From Bemisia tabaci (Eukaryota; Arthropoda; Insecta; Hemiptera; Aleyrodidae), in NCBI RefSeq assembly GCF_918797505.1, contig NC_092801.1:7936001-8000000 (forward strand): a stretch of DNA of 64,000 nucleotides, read 5' to 3'. Shown one piece after another: positions 9,969 through 20,938 of the stretch; the first letter of the stretch is position 1; each line of letters opens with the position of its first letter. The notes beneath the pieces were generated by a model. It did not search any database. It had not been told where the DNA came from and was given only the letters and a program-made list of their open reading frames with translations. The position numbers and the translations under genes were made by a program.

Positions 9969-10032
9969 ATTCCCGTCTATGACATCCATGAACCGCGTTG
10001 TCTCAACCCTCTCTGTAAAGGAACTCTAGCCG
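9969..10032. repeat. Dispersed ~60 bp repeat, shared with 52420-52480
   Basis: gttgtctcaaccctctctgt and the following aaggaactctag recur, slightly diverged, at 52440-52478 together with the upstream tgacatccat. Only two copies are visible, so its nature is unknown. Confidence 0.5.
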
Positions 10033-10316
10033 CACCAAGAACAATCATTCGTCTTCGCAACAAGTCCAGCTCGACCTACCACAACCCCAGTTGCACCTCC
10101 GCGTCCGAATTCCAAATCAAACGTTTCGACCCCCCCCCCCCCCCCGGGGGGCCAACAAGGGAACTGCAACGTTTAATTACCCGGCGAGCCTGCAATTTGT
10201 TTTCTTCGTTGTGCGTCCGGAATATTCAAAAGAGGGCTCATCCTCCCGCCGCCGCGTACACTTCGTGGCGTCCGGTCCGGCTTGTGCTCGGGAGCGGACT
10301 TCCTGCGCCTCCGCCG

Positions 10317-10549
10317 CACGGTGGGTCGAGTCGACAGGAGAGTGCGGACAAAATTCGGAAACTTTAAACGCTCATAACTCCGTTAAATCTGCACTTAGAG
10401 ATTTTAAAAATGGCTCCATCGGTTTTCTCGTAAAATTTACTACAAGAAGCACTCCTTACAATTTAAAATGTGACGAAATAAACATCGAAATTTGCAATTT
10501 TTGTCACAAACTTCACGTCCGGTCTCTCTGATCGACTCGGTCCACTGTG
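10317..10549. mobile_element. Family B Transib-like MITE
   Basis: Left heptamer cacggtg (10317-10323) and right heptamer cactgtg (10543-10549), with perfect TSD cgccg at 10312-10316 and 10550-10554. A nonamer-like acaaaattc begins 24 bp after the left heptamer. 233 bp, the same length as the copy at 4275. Confidence 0.85.
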
Positions 10550-10565
10550 CGCCGGTGTTGAGTCG

Positions 10566-10690
10566 ACCATCGACTTTTGATTCTTCCCCATTTGAAGCTA
10601 TGTTATACTATCGATTATTATAATATGCATTGAGAATCGATCCTTTTTCATAGTCTTGATGGTGGATTAATCGATTGATCGATTCAACGC
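10566..10690. mobile_element. Family C relic
   Basis: Degraded internal C sequence: ccccatttgaagctatg, atcgattatt, gaatcgatcctttttcatag. Both terminal CAGTGGCG motifs are lost. Confidence 0.45.
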
Positions 10691-11999
10691 GGACCGCTTT
10701 CCGCACGGATAATGACCGATTGAATCCGATGCACTATCATCATCGATCTTATCCCGCGGGTAAGCCCCACATCGCAGTGCGCAAGTGACTTGTCTGCGCT
10801 GGGGGATTTCAAGAACAATGTGCATCTGTCGCTGGTGAGAAAGCTGAGTTGCGCGGTAAGACAGTAAAAGCGATTTGGGAAATTTCAGTGATCACGCTAA
10901 TTTGCAAATTTTTGCTGCTGACCCTCCCCCTCACCCTCCAAATTCCGGCGCATCCAAATGCATCCGATGCAGGGAGAACCCTGGTAATCTTTGGTAGGTG
11001 TTTAAAATGATATAAAAATAATAATAATAGTATTGAGTTTAATGTGGTAAAATTTATCTTGTTTACATTTTAAAGATCTTCACTTTTATTTAATTAAAAT
11101 TTCGAGGTAGACAAAACTATTAGTTTGCAAAATCCAACCAAAAGCAATTTAAATTTTGAAAAATAAGTTTTCCAACGTAGAAGGAGGGAAGTGAGAGGAT
11201 TCAAATATCCGGAAAATAGTCTAATTAGATATTATATCGGATGCCTGGGCAGATATTCAAATTTTGGCTGTTTAGTGTTTTTATCTTCTTCGCGAAGAGT
11301 GCTCGAATGTATTTTAAGCATATGAGTCTATGGTTGTTACCTCAGCATTTTTTTCGGTGCACAAATTTTCGTTTGCATTTCGCTCTCCAAATGTTTCCCT
11401 TAAATTTTAACTGACAAGACTTTAAAAATTCTGTATTGCATAGCACGCTCCAAATTATATAAGAAAATTCTCCCTTAAGGACTGGATAAAATTAATTTAC
11501 CAAAAGTGAGAGGAGAGCTATTTTCCCAAAAAAGCAAAGAATCATTTTGTCTAAAATTAGCTGAGAATCAGAATTTCGAACCAAGTGAGGATATTTGACT
11601 ATTTGTCTGTGACACATGCATCTTACAGGTGCCACGTCCGTCGGTTCAGTAATGAAGCAACTTTTTGTGCAAATTTGTCTGGTGCAGTCATTGATTGACT
11701 AAAACTGCAACAAAAACGAAAATGAAAACGAAAACGAAAATGAAAATGAGAATGAGCAAACAAATCATTAGGTGAATTTCTGCTCGCTAATTTGCTGCAA
11801 CTGCGAAACAATACCGGAACGAATCGGAGAGCGGTCACACTCGTGCGATTCAGGCACACTTGCACCCGTTGCCAAACTGCACTCTGAATAGGAAACGAAA
11901 AAATCCAAGCCTCAAATTTCACTTTCTGAACATTTTGTCACCCCTTAAAACCCTCTATGGCATGAATTAATTTTGAATCTGAGATTCTGGGGGACACTA
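10691..11999. other. Unassigned low-copy sequence
   Basis: No element ends or genes recognised. A short imperfect gaaaay hexamer run (alternating gaaaat and gaaaac) lies at about 11712-11750. AT-rich otherwise. Confidence 0.4.
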
Positions 12000-12261
12000 C
12001 ACTGAAAAAAAAAAGTTCGGTTGTATGTATCAAAGTTCGGTGTTCCATATCATCCCAACTAATGCGGTTTGTCAAACTGAATTTTCGGTTTATCGAAACG
12101 AACTTTCGGTTTGTTTAATCGAAATTGTGTGGTAAAGTGAACTGACGAAGAAAGTTTCGTTATATATTCCGAACTTCCGGTTATACACGAACCAAAATTT
12201 CAGTTTGACAAACCGAATTTTTGGGATGATATGGAACAACGAACGTTCGGTTCACATGACC

Positions 12262-12265
<4 letters not shown>
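12000..12265. mobile_element. Family H palindromic MITE, copy 2, right end lost
   Basis: TA + CACTGAAAAAAAAAAGTTCGG at the left; inner gttcggtgttccatatcatc recurs in the other H copies. The right end runs into a T-tract (12264-12301) instead of TTCAGTG, probably through T-run expansion or truncation. Confidence 0.7.

Positions 12266-12301
<36 letters not shown>
12264..12301. repeat. Poly(T) tract of about 36 bases
   Basis: Uninterrupted T-run at the broken end of the H element. It could be an expanded A-run of the MITE end or a minus-strand retrotransposon tail; no element body is attached. Confidence 0.8.
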
Positions 12302-12302
<1 letters not shown>

Positions 12303-13986
12303 TAATCTCTTTTGTAGCTTGCGATTAGTAGATTAGTACTTGCGATAGTAAAAAATTCAAAACGTGAGGCATAAAAATCGCAGAATTTTTGCAAACTTCT
12401 CCTGAAACAAATGTTTTAAACCAAGATATTTCTTTAGATCAAGTGCAGTTTTTCTGAATGTAAAAAAAAAAAAAAAAAAAATCTTAGCCATTTTATTTTT
12501 CAGTACAAGTTTTTAATTTTAGCGACGAATATCTATAGGCTGTTAAGCGGTGATCGAATACACTGATTTTCCTCAGCACTACCACATTGGCAGCGCCGAA
12601 ACGATCCATGAAGGCCCAGTGCACACCGTACATGAGCGTGAAAAGGCTTACTTTCTCTATATTTTCGCATTCTTACATTTGCGAATTCTCCGATGGAAAA
12701 GAGTTCAACCGCTCGAAAATATCAGTTGCATAAGACGACACCGGCGAGAATATTGCTGAGTTGGGTCCCCGAACAATGCACTCAAAATGTGAGGGAACGA
12801 AAATGAAGGAATCGGAAAAAATATATTTAAAAAATAACAATCGCCTGATAATAGACGTGCAAGTCATGTGTTGGAGTTTCGACGATCTTCCGAGATTATT
12901 TTTTCGCAGATATCTGATGCAGCGTGAGAAATGATTTCGAACAACGTGGGATCCAACGTGAAAACTGATGTTTGGCTGCCTTTACAATTGTATGGAGAGT
13001 TTTTTATTCCTCTCTCTTACTTTAGCGTTTCTTATTTTTTTCATAGGCGCATAACAATTTGCAACGCCGAGTCCATATATTGAAATTAGGTATCCTCGGT
13101 GCGTTTTTGAGTGGTGCCCTGAAATTTTGATCCAGGACGCAATAGTTGTTAATTCTGCGCACTGCAATTAAGTAACTAAACAATTTTGGATATGAAAAGT
13201 CAAAATAAAATCACGACTGGAGCGACGATTGATGACTTCCACTTGCACCATCCATTTTTAGCCCATGAGGTTTTTATGGCGGGTTTCCTGCAGAATGTGA
13301 GTATGTGGAATTGTAAGTCTGCAGAAACTTGGATATTAAAAATCGTTTAAACTTTTAAATTCTTGGTGCATCGTGCACAAAATTTTCAAGAGCTTACTTC
13401 TAGACTGAATTTAAAATTAAGAAGGTATAAATCGTGCGTACATAATTTCTCATGAGTTTTACGCCATATACGAAGGAAAAACCTTCGGTTACAAAAAGCT
13501 AATTTCGATTCATATGGAATGCCAATATTTTGGTATGCATATAACAGTAGTGGCCATTGTACCTGAGGCTCAGTTATCAGATATAATCGAAAGGTTTCAT
13601 TGAAGAATACGGATCTTGGTGTTAAAGTTTGGTCACAGAAACCGAAAGTACGGTTTTCAAACTTTAAGAAGTCTGAATTAAAATCTTCTGTGTACCACTG
13701 AAACCGACTTACTGAGAGAAATTAGTGACCACGTTCACACCATATTCTCATTAGTCCATGAGGCACCTACATATCTTGTAACTACTATCATTAACCATGG
13801 TTGTTAAAATAAAATTATAATAATTATTACGAGTAGTCTAGTAATCAAGGTATTACTTAACCACTTTCATTAATGGTAAGATTGAATGAAAGGTAGTATT
13901 TAAAAAAATATTGATTATGATCACAACCAAAAACTCCAAAATGATTAATTTATAGTTTTTGGAGCCGGCCGATAGAGCGGAATATT
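12302..13986. other. Unassigned low-copy sequence
   Basis: A-run at 12462-12481. No convincing exon, transposon end or RNA gene. This is one of the longer low-repeat stretches and would be the place to look for host exons with transcript data. Confidence 0.4.
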
Positions 13987-14140
13987 GGTGGATCCAGCAA
14001 AGTGGCAACGTTGTTTTTCTCCATTTAAATCAATGGAAATGAATCGATTCTTGGAGGGGCCAGGTGCTCTGCCAAGAATCGATTATTTAACATAGGTTTA
14101 AATGGAGGTAATCCGGTGTTGCCAAGTTGCTGGATCCGCC
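13987..14140. mobile_element. Family I palindromic MITE, copy 1
   Basis: Inverted ends ggtggatccagcaa and ttgctggatccgcc, with inner ggcaacg and gttgcc. The centre carries tttaaat and aatcgattcttgg, words also present in hAT family C. ~154 bp. Confidence 0.65.
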
Positions 14141-14536
14141 TCCGGACGCGAATGCAAACAAGCAAGTGAGTAAATAAGAAGACAGCTGAATGAATAAATA
14201 AATAACGTCGTATCGAAACGCCAGGGATGGGGCCGTCCGGAGATATTTTAATTAAGCGCGTAATAGCTATGGCTATCGCGTTATCGCTAATTATTATGCC
14301 GTAAAGTTTTGCATATCTCCGGGTGAGGCCAGGATCCTAGGATTCAACTTTGAGCAGAAAAACTTTATTTGACAGGCGTAATTGCTCAAGGCCACAGTCC
14401 CGGGCTCCGGCGAAGAGTCAACCGAACAATTAAAAATTGCAGTCAGGCGGGCTTGCCAAATCGAAAAGAAATATTGAAATTCGTGACAAATTTGAACTTA
14501 TCTATGACCGAAGCTCATTGGATTGTATCAGTGGCG

Positions 14537-14950
14537 CAGTGCTTCCGTTCCGTTCGATCAGAAGTTCCGGGATCCGGAACTTTTTGTTCCGATTTCTCCC
14601 ACTCCATGACCGTCAAAAGTTCCGGGATTCTCTTCAGATTTTTTCAAGAGTTCCAAACAAGCTCCGGAAAATGCAAAAGATCCGGAAAATTTCGGGTATT
14701 CTAAAAGTTCCGGGATTCTTTATAGTTTTTTTCAAAAGGTCCGATAGAAGCCAAATAAATTGCAAAAAGTTTACAAAAACGTTAATAAATTGCAGAAAAT
14801 TTCGGGAATTCCAAAAGTTCCGGAAAAAATTCAGGATAATTTCGAAAGTTTCGGGAAAATTTCAGGATAATATCGAAAGTTCCGGAAAAAATGCAGGATA
14901 ACTTCGAAAGTTCCGAAATTCGACACTAGTTCCGGGAAATAGGAGCACTG
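14537..14950. mobile_element. TTCCGG-rich repeat with hAT-like ends
   Basis: Begins CAGTGCTTCCGTTCCG and ends GGAAATAGGAGCACTG, a short inverted match. The interior holds many irregularly spaced copies of agttccgg and its inverse (gatccggaac, agttccggga). The 8-mers on each side do not match (cagtggcg, gaagctca), so hAT membership is tentative. Confidence 0.45.
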
Positions 14951-14968
14951 GAAGCTCACAAGGGTTAT

Positions 14969-15132
14969 CAGTGGCGTGTTGTACTTTGCGATAAATCGAT
15001 TGCTTCACCATCTAAACCCATGAAAAGTTATCGATTATCAGGGTGATCGCAACGAACACCTTAATAATCGATTCTTTACCATGGCCTCAAATGGGGTAAT
15101 ATCGACAATCGATGTTTTACGCCTCGTCACTG
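14969..15132. mobile_element. Family C hAT MITE
   Basis: 164 bp, with CAGTGGCGTGTTGTACTTTG at the left and a degraded cgcctcgtcactg at the right. Interior gatcgcaacgaacaccttaa and aatcgattctttaccatgg are family-typical. No matching 8 bp TSD remains. Confidence 0.7.
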
Positions 15133-15222
15133 GGTTGCTCAAGAAGGTAGAATAAAGGGTTCGATGAATGGTCAGTTGAGCATTTCACCGAGTGAGAGAG
15201 TGGCATATTGATGGTGGAATAC

Positions 15223-15474
15223 TGCCTTGCTAAGGAAAAACGCCGAATGAACATTCGAAAGTTGCCAAATTTCCTTCGATAAAATGTTTATTTTCGAGGA
15301 AAGCTATGAATATTTTTCCTTGAAATTTTCAGAAACTTTAGGTGAAATTGCAAAAAATATTATCTGAAAAATTGGGAGGAAAATATTCATAAGTTCACCA
15401 GGGAATTCGCGTTTTATCAAAGGAAATTTGGCAACGCCTGAAGGATCATACGGCGTTTTTAATTAGCACGGCAG
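15223..15474. mobile_element. Family D MITE
   Basis: Full-length copy: ctgccttgctaaggaaaaac at the left; cggcgtttttaattagcacg then gcag at the right. Flanks gaata and aatac could be a short TSD, but other copies do not confirm one. Confidence 0.8.
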
Positions 15475-16077
15475 AATACTATGAAAGCTTTTTAAAAATC
15501 GAAATAATATTTTAACTGCTTCATGTTTTGTTGCAGTTCACTGCGGAGGCATAATGCTTCACAATGGTTAAGTTCTTACGTTAAAAAAATAAAACAAATA
15601 ATGATAGTAAAAAAACAAATCATATACTAAAAACTGATTTTAGACAGGAAAGCTGGCAACGGACAACCAGCGAGAAGCCTTAAATCTTTGTTTCTTAACA
15701 CCCAGATTGGCACAGGCGATGGACAGGGATTATATCACTCACGGTTTAAAGCCGGCTCTCTCTGAAACGCGGTGGATAGAGAGGGGATAGGAGTGAATAC
15801 AGAGAGGGTAGGAGGGGGCAATTAAGTTATGATATTTGCTGATGACTTTATTTAAATTCTGAGGAACGGAGATTTTTCCTAGACGAAGGTTTTCCGCTGA
15901 GTATAGAGTACGGTGAGCGAGGCCATCTCAGGAGAATTGTTTTCCTCTTTTTTCCTTTTTCCAGGAAAATTCAAATTTTATCATTAAAAAACATGCTAAT
16001 TAAGGGACTGTAAACCTCTTCGATATAGTACAATTTAACTGGTTGAAATATTTTGGTAATGATTCTTTGAGGTCGAC
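15475..16077. other. Unassigned sequence
   Basis: No gene or repeat ends recognised between two D copies. Confidence 0.35.
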
Positions 16078-16330
16078 TGCCGTGCTAAGGAAAAACGCCG
16101 TATGAGCCTTCAGGCGTTGCCAAATCTTCTTCGATAAAATACGAACTTCCTGAAAAACTTGTGGATATTTTTCTGCCAATTTTTTACAGGATATCAGTTG
16201 CAATTTAGTCTAAAGTATCTGATTATATCAAAGGACAATATTTAAAACTCTGCTAAAAAATTAACATTTTACTGGAGGAAATTTGGCAACTCTCAAATTC
16301 TCATACGGCGCTCTCCCTTAGCGCGGCAGT
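16078..16330. mobile_element. Family D MITE
   Basis: ctgccgtgctaaggaaaaac at the left and ctcccttagcgcggcag at the right, with gttgccaaat and atttggcaact at the inner edges of the TIRs. ~253 bp, no ORF. Confidence 0.8.
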
Positions 16331-16688
16331 AGATAACTTGTGTATAATCATACGTTTGGTTTCTTCTTGAAAAATTGTATCTGACAGTGCAAGATTTTCT
16401 CGCAGGAAATATTTTAGGGCCGGCACAGTCATGAGTTATAAGGCTATACGGATGGAGGGAAGAGAGCAAAATATAGTGAGCGCAATAAATTAATGAAACA
16501 GTGTATGTGCGGATGACTTCGTTCGAAGTCCTCTGAGTAACAGATCCAATCGCTCGTTAAATTCCGTGAACATCGAAAATTGCGTAATTCGTTTATCTTG
16601 GGAAAATGATTCAATTTTCAAGGGAATTCTGCTACCGCACCGAACTTGACTCGATCACGGCACGCGCGCCTTCCTGATCATGCCGTCC
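16331..16688. other. Unassigned sequence
   Basis: Nothing recognised. Confidence 0.3.
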
Positions 16689-16839
16689 AGTTTGCGATAT
16701 ATCGATTGATCTGCCATTTAAATCTATGGGAAAGGATCGATAAACAGAGTGTTCGCGACGAACACCTTAATAATCGATTCTTTACCACAGCTGCAAGCGG
16801 GGAAATATCGATAATCGATCATTCACGCCTCGCCACTGG
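16689..16839. mobile_element. Family C hAT MITE, left end degraded
   Basis: agtttgcgatatatcgattg and aaggatcgataaacag inside; right end cacgcctcgccactg. The left CAGTGGCG is missing. Confidence 0.65.
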
Positions 16840-17123
16840 ATGCCATCCTTAAACGCGCGCGCTTCAAATGATCTGCGAAAAATATTACTGACGTCTGCTT
16901 TCGAGGACATTCTAAAATTATAAACAAACTGATTTTCACATCGCTGTCCTTAACGAAATTTGTGTGATCATCTCTAGACGTTCCTTCCATTTTGGCTAAT
17001 GTACATAGGATCCAGAATCAAATATCATGACATAAATATTGCAGTTTCCATGTACAGAAGATCAATGCATCCCAAATTTGAAACAATTCTCTTTAAAAAT
17101 TTGATCTTGAATGCTATTTTGAC
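16840..17123. other. Unassigned sequence
   Basis: No element ends recognised. It borders a C copy whose left part is missing. Confidence 0.3.
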
Positions 17124-17503
17124 CTGTGGAAAAGGATCGATAAACAGGGTGCTCGCAACGAACACCTTAATAATCGAGTCCTTACCGTAGCTTCAAATGG
17201 GGAAATGGCGATGTATGGATCGCATTATGCAAAAAGGAACCACTAGCATTGCAATGTTGCTAAGATTGTGCAACTTCTTTTGTCTCGGAGGAAAAACCCG
17301 AAAATCCCTAAATAGTTTCTATTTTACTCGCTAAAAACTGTAAATTTAAGACAAAAATTACCATTTAAATTTCATAGTTTTTCACAATTTCCGCAATTTT
17401 ATTGCAAAGGATGAAGTTGCACAATCTTAGCATCATTGCAATGCTAGTGGTTCCTTTTTGCGAACTGCAATCCATATAATCGATCATTCACACCTCGCCA
17501 CTG
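17124..17503. mobile_element. Family C hAT MITE split by a nested element
   Basis: Left half (ggaaaaggatcgataaacag, caacgaacaccttaataatc) runs to ~17213 and resumes at ~17475 with cgatcattcacacctcgcc and actg. The original left end is lost. Confidence 0.7.
17216..17474. mobile_element. TA-flanked foldback MITE nested in C
   Basis: 259 bp with ~60 bp inverted arms: tggatcgcattatgcaaaaa at the left and its inverse ending ctgcaatcca at the right, with TA on both sides. Inner gcattgcaatgttgctaaga matches gctaagattgtgcag near 17815 and, inverted, ttagcagcattgc near 19085, so it is related to the element at 17764-19140. Confidence 0.75.
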
Positions 17504-17763
17504 GCGTGTTCAGTACAATAAAAGTAGTTCCTCGAAAAAATAGCGTAGCCGGGGTCACGCCGTTTTTTCACGCTACCTCTTCATGCATTAATTCCCTTTT
17601 TGCGTTAGTTTTGGTTTCCTCTAAATGATCAATCAGAAAATGTGACCCTTGAAACACACCCCGATCAAATTGATACAAAATCATTTTGCAAATTACTCAA
17701 ATTTAAGAAGTATCCCCTCAGGCGTATATGATATTACGAAAATACTCTTAAATCCTTTTGGGT

Positions 17764-19140
17764 ACGAATTGAGGAATTTTTCGGTAAAAGGGCGTTTGCG
17801 ACCTCCAATAATGCTAAGATTGTGCAGTGTGGTTCTCCGATTGGAAGTAACTCATCCGACTGTTCTGCTCAGGGCCGGATTAAGGGGCCGGCCACCATGG
17901 CCCATGGTGGCAAAATTTAGAGGGCGGCAAATTTTGCAATCTTTTTGAATGTAGGTATCAAAAAATGAGAGAAAACAATCGAATTCAGAAAATAAATTAC
18001 AAACGAGAAAAGGCGACAAAGTCTCTCATTTCCTGAGAGAAAAAGCACAGTAATTTCTAATTTTGTCGTGTTTCGGTGATACAAGAGACAACACCTTTAA
18101 TTAGTCGAGCTAAGAGAAAAACCAAACACGCAATTTAACCTGGAACGGAGCGGCGCGGCGGTCGGCCTGAAACACATAGCGCCTACAAGACTGCATGAAT
18201 ACTTCACGCATTGCGTCAAACACACTGCGGTCAGCAGCAGTCGGCTTGAAACGCATAGCGCCTACAAGACTACATGAATACTTCACGCATTGCGCCAAAC
18301 AGTGTGGTCAGCAGCGATCGGCGTGAAACGCATAGCGCCTACAAGACTGCATGAATACCTCACGCATCGCGCCAACACAGTGCGGTCGGCGCGGCGGTGG
18401 AAGTTAAAATTTTTAACCAAATTCATGTTTGTTCTTTCATAATTTTTTCGTTCTTTTCTATAAATGGAAGGCCTTGTCCAAATAGGAATGGGTTTACGGA
18501 GCTGAACTTTTGTTAGTTTTGACAGGGCTTTTACAAAAAATGTGCCCAACACGAGTAAACGCGTCTTATACACCCCTCCCCCACCGGCACGTTCACTTGA
18601 TGTTTTTATAGATCGTATTTGACAGATCACACAGGTGAGATTATATTGATATCGATCGGTTCAATATGTGACCAAAGCCTCAAAAGTCAATTTAGAAATC
18701 TGAGGTAACGGGTCTTATGTGATTGAATTTTTATTCTCTCGAGTACCAAATGGCAATGAAAAGTGAAATTGTTGGGAATTTTCTCATTTTCAGCTTTTCA
18801 AAATTAAATCCTAAAATTTTTGATTGAGGTTATGTTCTATCGTTTTGAACCAAACGATACATCGAACCACTGTCGAATACGATCTAATAATGTTTCAAAA
18901 CAAATCAGAAGGGGGCGGAAAAATACAGGTGGCCCATGGGCGGCATATAGGTAACTCCGGCCCTGGTTCTGCCATGAATTTTTTCCTGAATCACTTCGAG
19001 TTTTTCCTCATTATTTTAAGGAAGTAAGTCAACTGTGGATGAATTTTAATTGCCGAAAATTCTATAACAAATTTTACTATCTTAGCAGCATTGCAAGCCT
19101 CATGCGTCCTTTTACCAAAAAATTCCTCAATTGCGACGTC
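17764..19140. mobile_element. Inverted-repeat element hosting an N element
   Basis: The left arm (gaattgaggaatttttcggt, aaaagggcg, gctaagattgtgcag, ~17764-17835) is inverted relative to ~19060-19140 (ccttttaccaaaaaattcc, tcttagcagcattgc). The N element at 17870-18965 lies between, with its own 8 bp TSD, so N inserted into this older element. The outer borders are approximate. Confidence 0.5.
17870..18965. mobile_element. Family N non-autonomous hAT element, copy 1
   Basis: Ends CAGGGCCGGATTAAGG and TAACTCCGGCCCTG. 8 bp TSD gttctgct/gttctgcc (17862-17869, 18966-18973), 7 of 8 identical. The interior contains three tandem ~65-70 bp units at 18160-18390 built on catagcgcctacaagactgc and cttcacgcattgcg. 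1,096 bp, no transposase ORF. The CAGGGCCGG start and 8 bp TSD place it in hAT. Confidence 0.85.
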
Positions 19141-19174
19141 GATTCTTAGCCTTTTCGTGGTTATCAATCCTGAC

Positions 19175-19576
19175 CGGGGTGGAAAAATTTCATGAAAAAT
19201 AAAATCTTGAAATGTCAAGTGAAATATTTCATGAAATTTCAGAAATTCATAAAATATATTGAAAAATACCGGTTCCTTTTCAAGTTCCGCAAAATGTACA
19301 AGTTGTGACTTCATTCTTTTTTTGTGTGTTTGAGTGCGGGTTGCATATTCTAGCCAATGAAAAACATGAAATATTTCACAGCCTCGTGAAATTTCATGAA
19401 ATATTTCACAGCCTCGTGAAATTTCATGAAATATTTCACAGCCTCATGAAATTTCATGAAATATTTCACAACCTCGTGATATTTCACGAACTATTTCACA
19501 GCCTCGTGAAATTTCATGAAATATTTCACTGAAATTTCCAATCTCTCATTTCTTTCTTACGTTTCATGCCACCCTG
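19175..19576. mobile_element. hAT-like MITE carrying a minisatellite
   Basis: Ends CGGGGTGGAAAAATTTCATG and catgCCACCCTG, with perfect 8 bp TSDs atcctgac at 19167-19174 and 19577-19584. The interior is dominated by copies of gaaatatttcatgaaatttc-like sequence. 402 bp. The 8 bp TSD points to hAT. Confidence 0.8.
19367..19539. repeat. 30 bp minisatellite, about six units
   Basis: The unit cacagcctcgtgaaatttca plus tgaaatattt is repeated with few changes (aacctcgtgatatttc, gcctcatgaaatttc). The plus-strand ORF across it encodes a meaningless 10-residue repeat (HEIFHSLVKF). Confidence 0.85.
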
Positions 19577-20289
19577 ATCCTGACTATCCACATCAAGCAG
19601 GAAAGCTCAACAGCTAGTTGTTGCACCAGGCGGGAAAAATTTCAGCGCAAAATGTCGACAAATACCGATGGCGTGACAGAACCTGCCTCGGCGAGGCCCA
19701 GCTATGACGTCACCATGCATAATCGGCATCGATAAGGTGGGCCGACCGGAGTGATAAACGGGAAAGTTCAAGGCGGGATCCCGAATGAAATATCCGAAAG
19801 ACCTTTAAATCCGAGAGGCCGGCCGCCCTGGCCCGGAATCCCCGCACTCAAAAGTCAAAAGCTCAGGGCGCGCGTGGCAACGAGATGCGAAGTGGGCGGA
19901 AGGAGGGGAGGGGGGGAGTGGAGCGTGAAAATGCGATGCTGCAATCGGAATCGAAACGAGAATAATAAGCGCATTGATATTTTCGAGTGGCGCAATAATT
20001 GACGGATGGGAGAGGGAGTCCCAGGACACACAGTGGGTCGCTCAGGTGATTCGACGGACGCTATATTTTGTGTAAGAATGACTCGGGATATATCGCATCA
20101 ATTAGTTCCATTTTTTCAGGCACTCGTCATTTTCTCGAATTTCATCGTATCTCTGATTGTCTGCGGAGACTACCCAGTCAGGGTGGACCCCAAAACGGCC
20201 TTCGTCAATAACTCTCCTTTGAAAAGAGAATTGCAAAGTTCAAAACTGTCATTCAGAGTGCAAAACAGTGTGTCCTGGAGTGGGTAAGT
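19577..20289. other. Unassigned sequence
   Basis: Moderate GC with a purine-rich stretch near 19885-19925. The part near 20230-20280 (gcaaagttcaaaactgtcat) is inverted-compatible with 20965-21010, suggesting it belongs to the rim of the following composite. No gene. Confidence 0.35.
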
Positions 20290-20938
20290 TGCGCTGGTTA
20301 CAGAATCGAATTTTAACGCTTGATTCTCGTGGACTCGCTAAAAATAATAAGATCTGCCCAAACAGCAACTTCAAGACGCACTATTAACCGAGATAACCGA
20401 GATATATTGAAAAGTCGGCACAGAAAAAAATGGATGGTGCTGACGACAGAACCTTTTGTTCATACGGCTCCCACAGTTTCTTTGTTACACTTACAGAACT
20501 TTTGGTCGTGGGAACCGAGTACTCTGTTCCCACGACAGAAGTTCTGTTCTCACAACAGAAAAGTTCTGTAAGTGTAACAAAGAAACTGTGGGAGCCGTAT
20601 GAACAAAAGGTTCTGTCGTCAGCACCATTCATTTTTTTCTGTGGGTTTTTGACGTCATCCACCGCGGTAGTGACACCCTTGATACCTTCCACCTTGCTTT
20701 CATCCGAGTTTCGCGTTGAGTAAGCAGTGTAAATTCGCATCACACTGACTGATGAAAACAAGGTGAAGGAATCCAAGGATGTCACTACTGCGGTGGATGA
20801 CGTCAAAAACCCGACATTTCAACGGCAATATCTCGGTTAATATTGAACGTGGAGAGTTGCTGTTTAAACAAACCGTATTATTTTTAGCTTATCTACAAGA
20901 ATCAAGCATCAAAACACGATTCTGTGACCAGCGCAACT
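20290..20938. mobile_element. Long-TIR foldback element hosting M
   Basis: Left arm gcgctggttacagaatcg, gcttgattctcgtgg, ttaaccgagataaccgag. The right arm is the inverse (atctcggttaatattg, aatcaagcatcaaaac, ctgtgaccagcgcaac). A second inner pair is gacgtcatccaccgcggtag / ctactgcggtggatgacgtc-like. M is nested at 20419. A detached end of the same family is at 58148-58195; diverged relatives may be at 21690-22480 and 25770. Confidence 0.7.
20419..20643. mobile_element. Family M palindromic MITE
   Basis: CACAGAAAAAAATGGATGG at the left, the inverse ending TTTTTTTCTGTG at the right, 225 bp, near-perfect arms. Word ttctgt/acagaa recurs (acagaaccttttg, acagaacttttgg, ttctgttcccacg, aagttctgtaag). 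It sits in gtcgg|ggttttt of the host arm, proven by the intact inverse arm at ~20805-20818. Ends resemble L, G and H. Confidence 0.75.

Noticed and set aside
10091..10531. 146-codon ORF
   Set aside because: Crosses a C-run and the left part of a B element; no recognised domain.
15223..15474. 4 bp TSD aata for family D
   Set aside because: The match at this copy is not reproduced at other D copies, so it may be chance.
17870..18965. N element as a gene with small ORFs encoding similar peptides
   Set aside because: The peptides come from the tandem subrepeats on the minus strand and are not conserved in length or frame between copies.
19367..19539. CRISPR-like regular repeat
   Set aside because: Units are contiguous 30-mers without unique spacers, inside a hAT-like element of a eukaryotic genome; it is a minisatellite.
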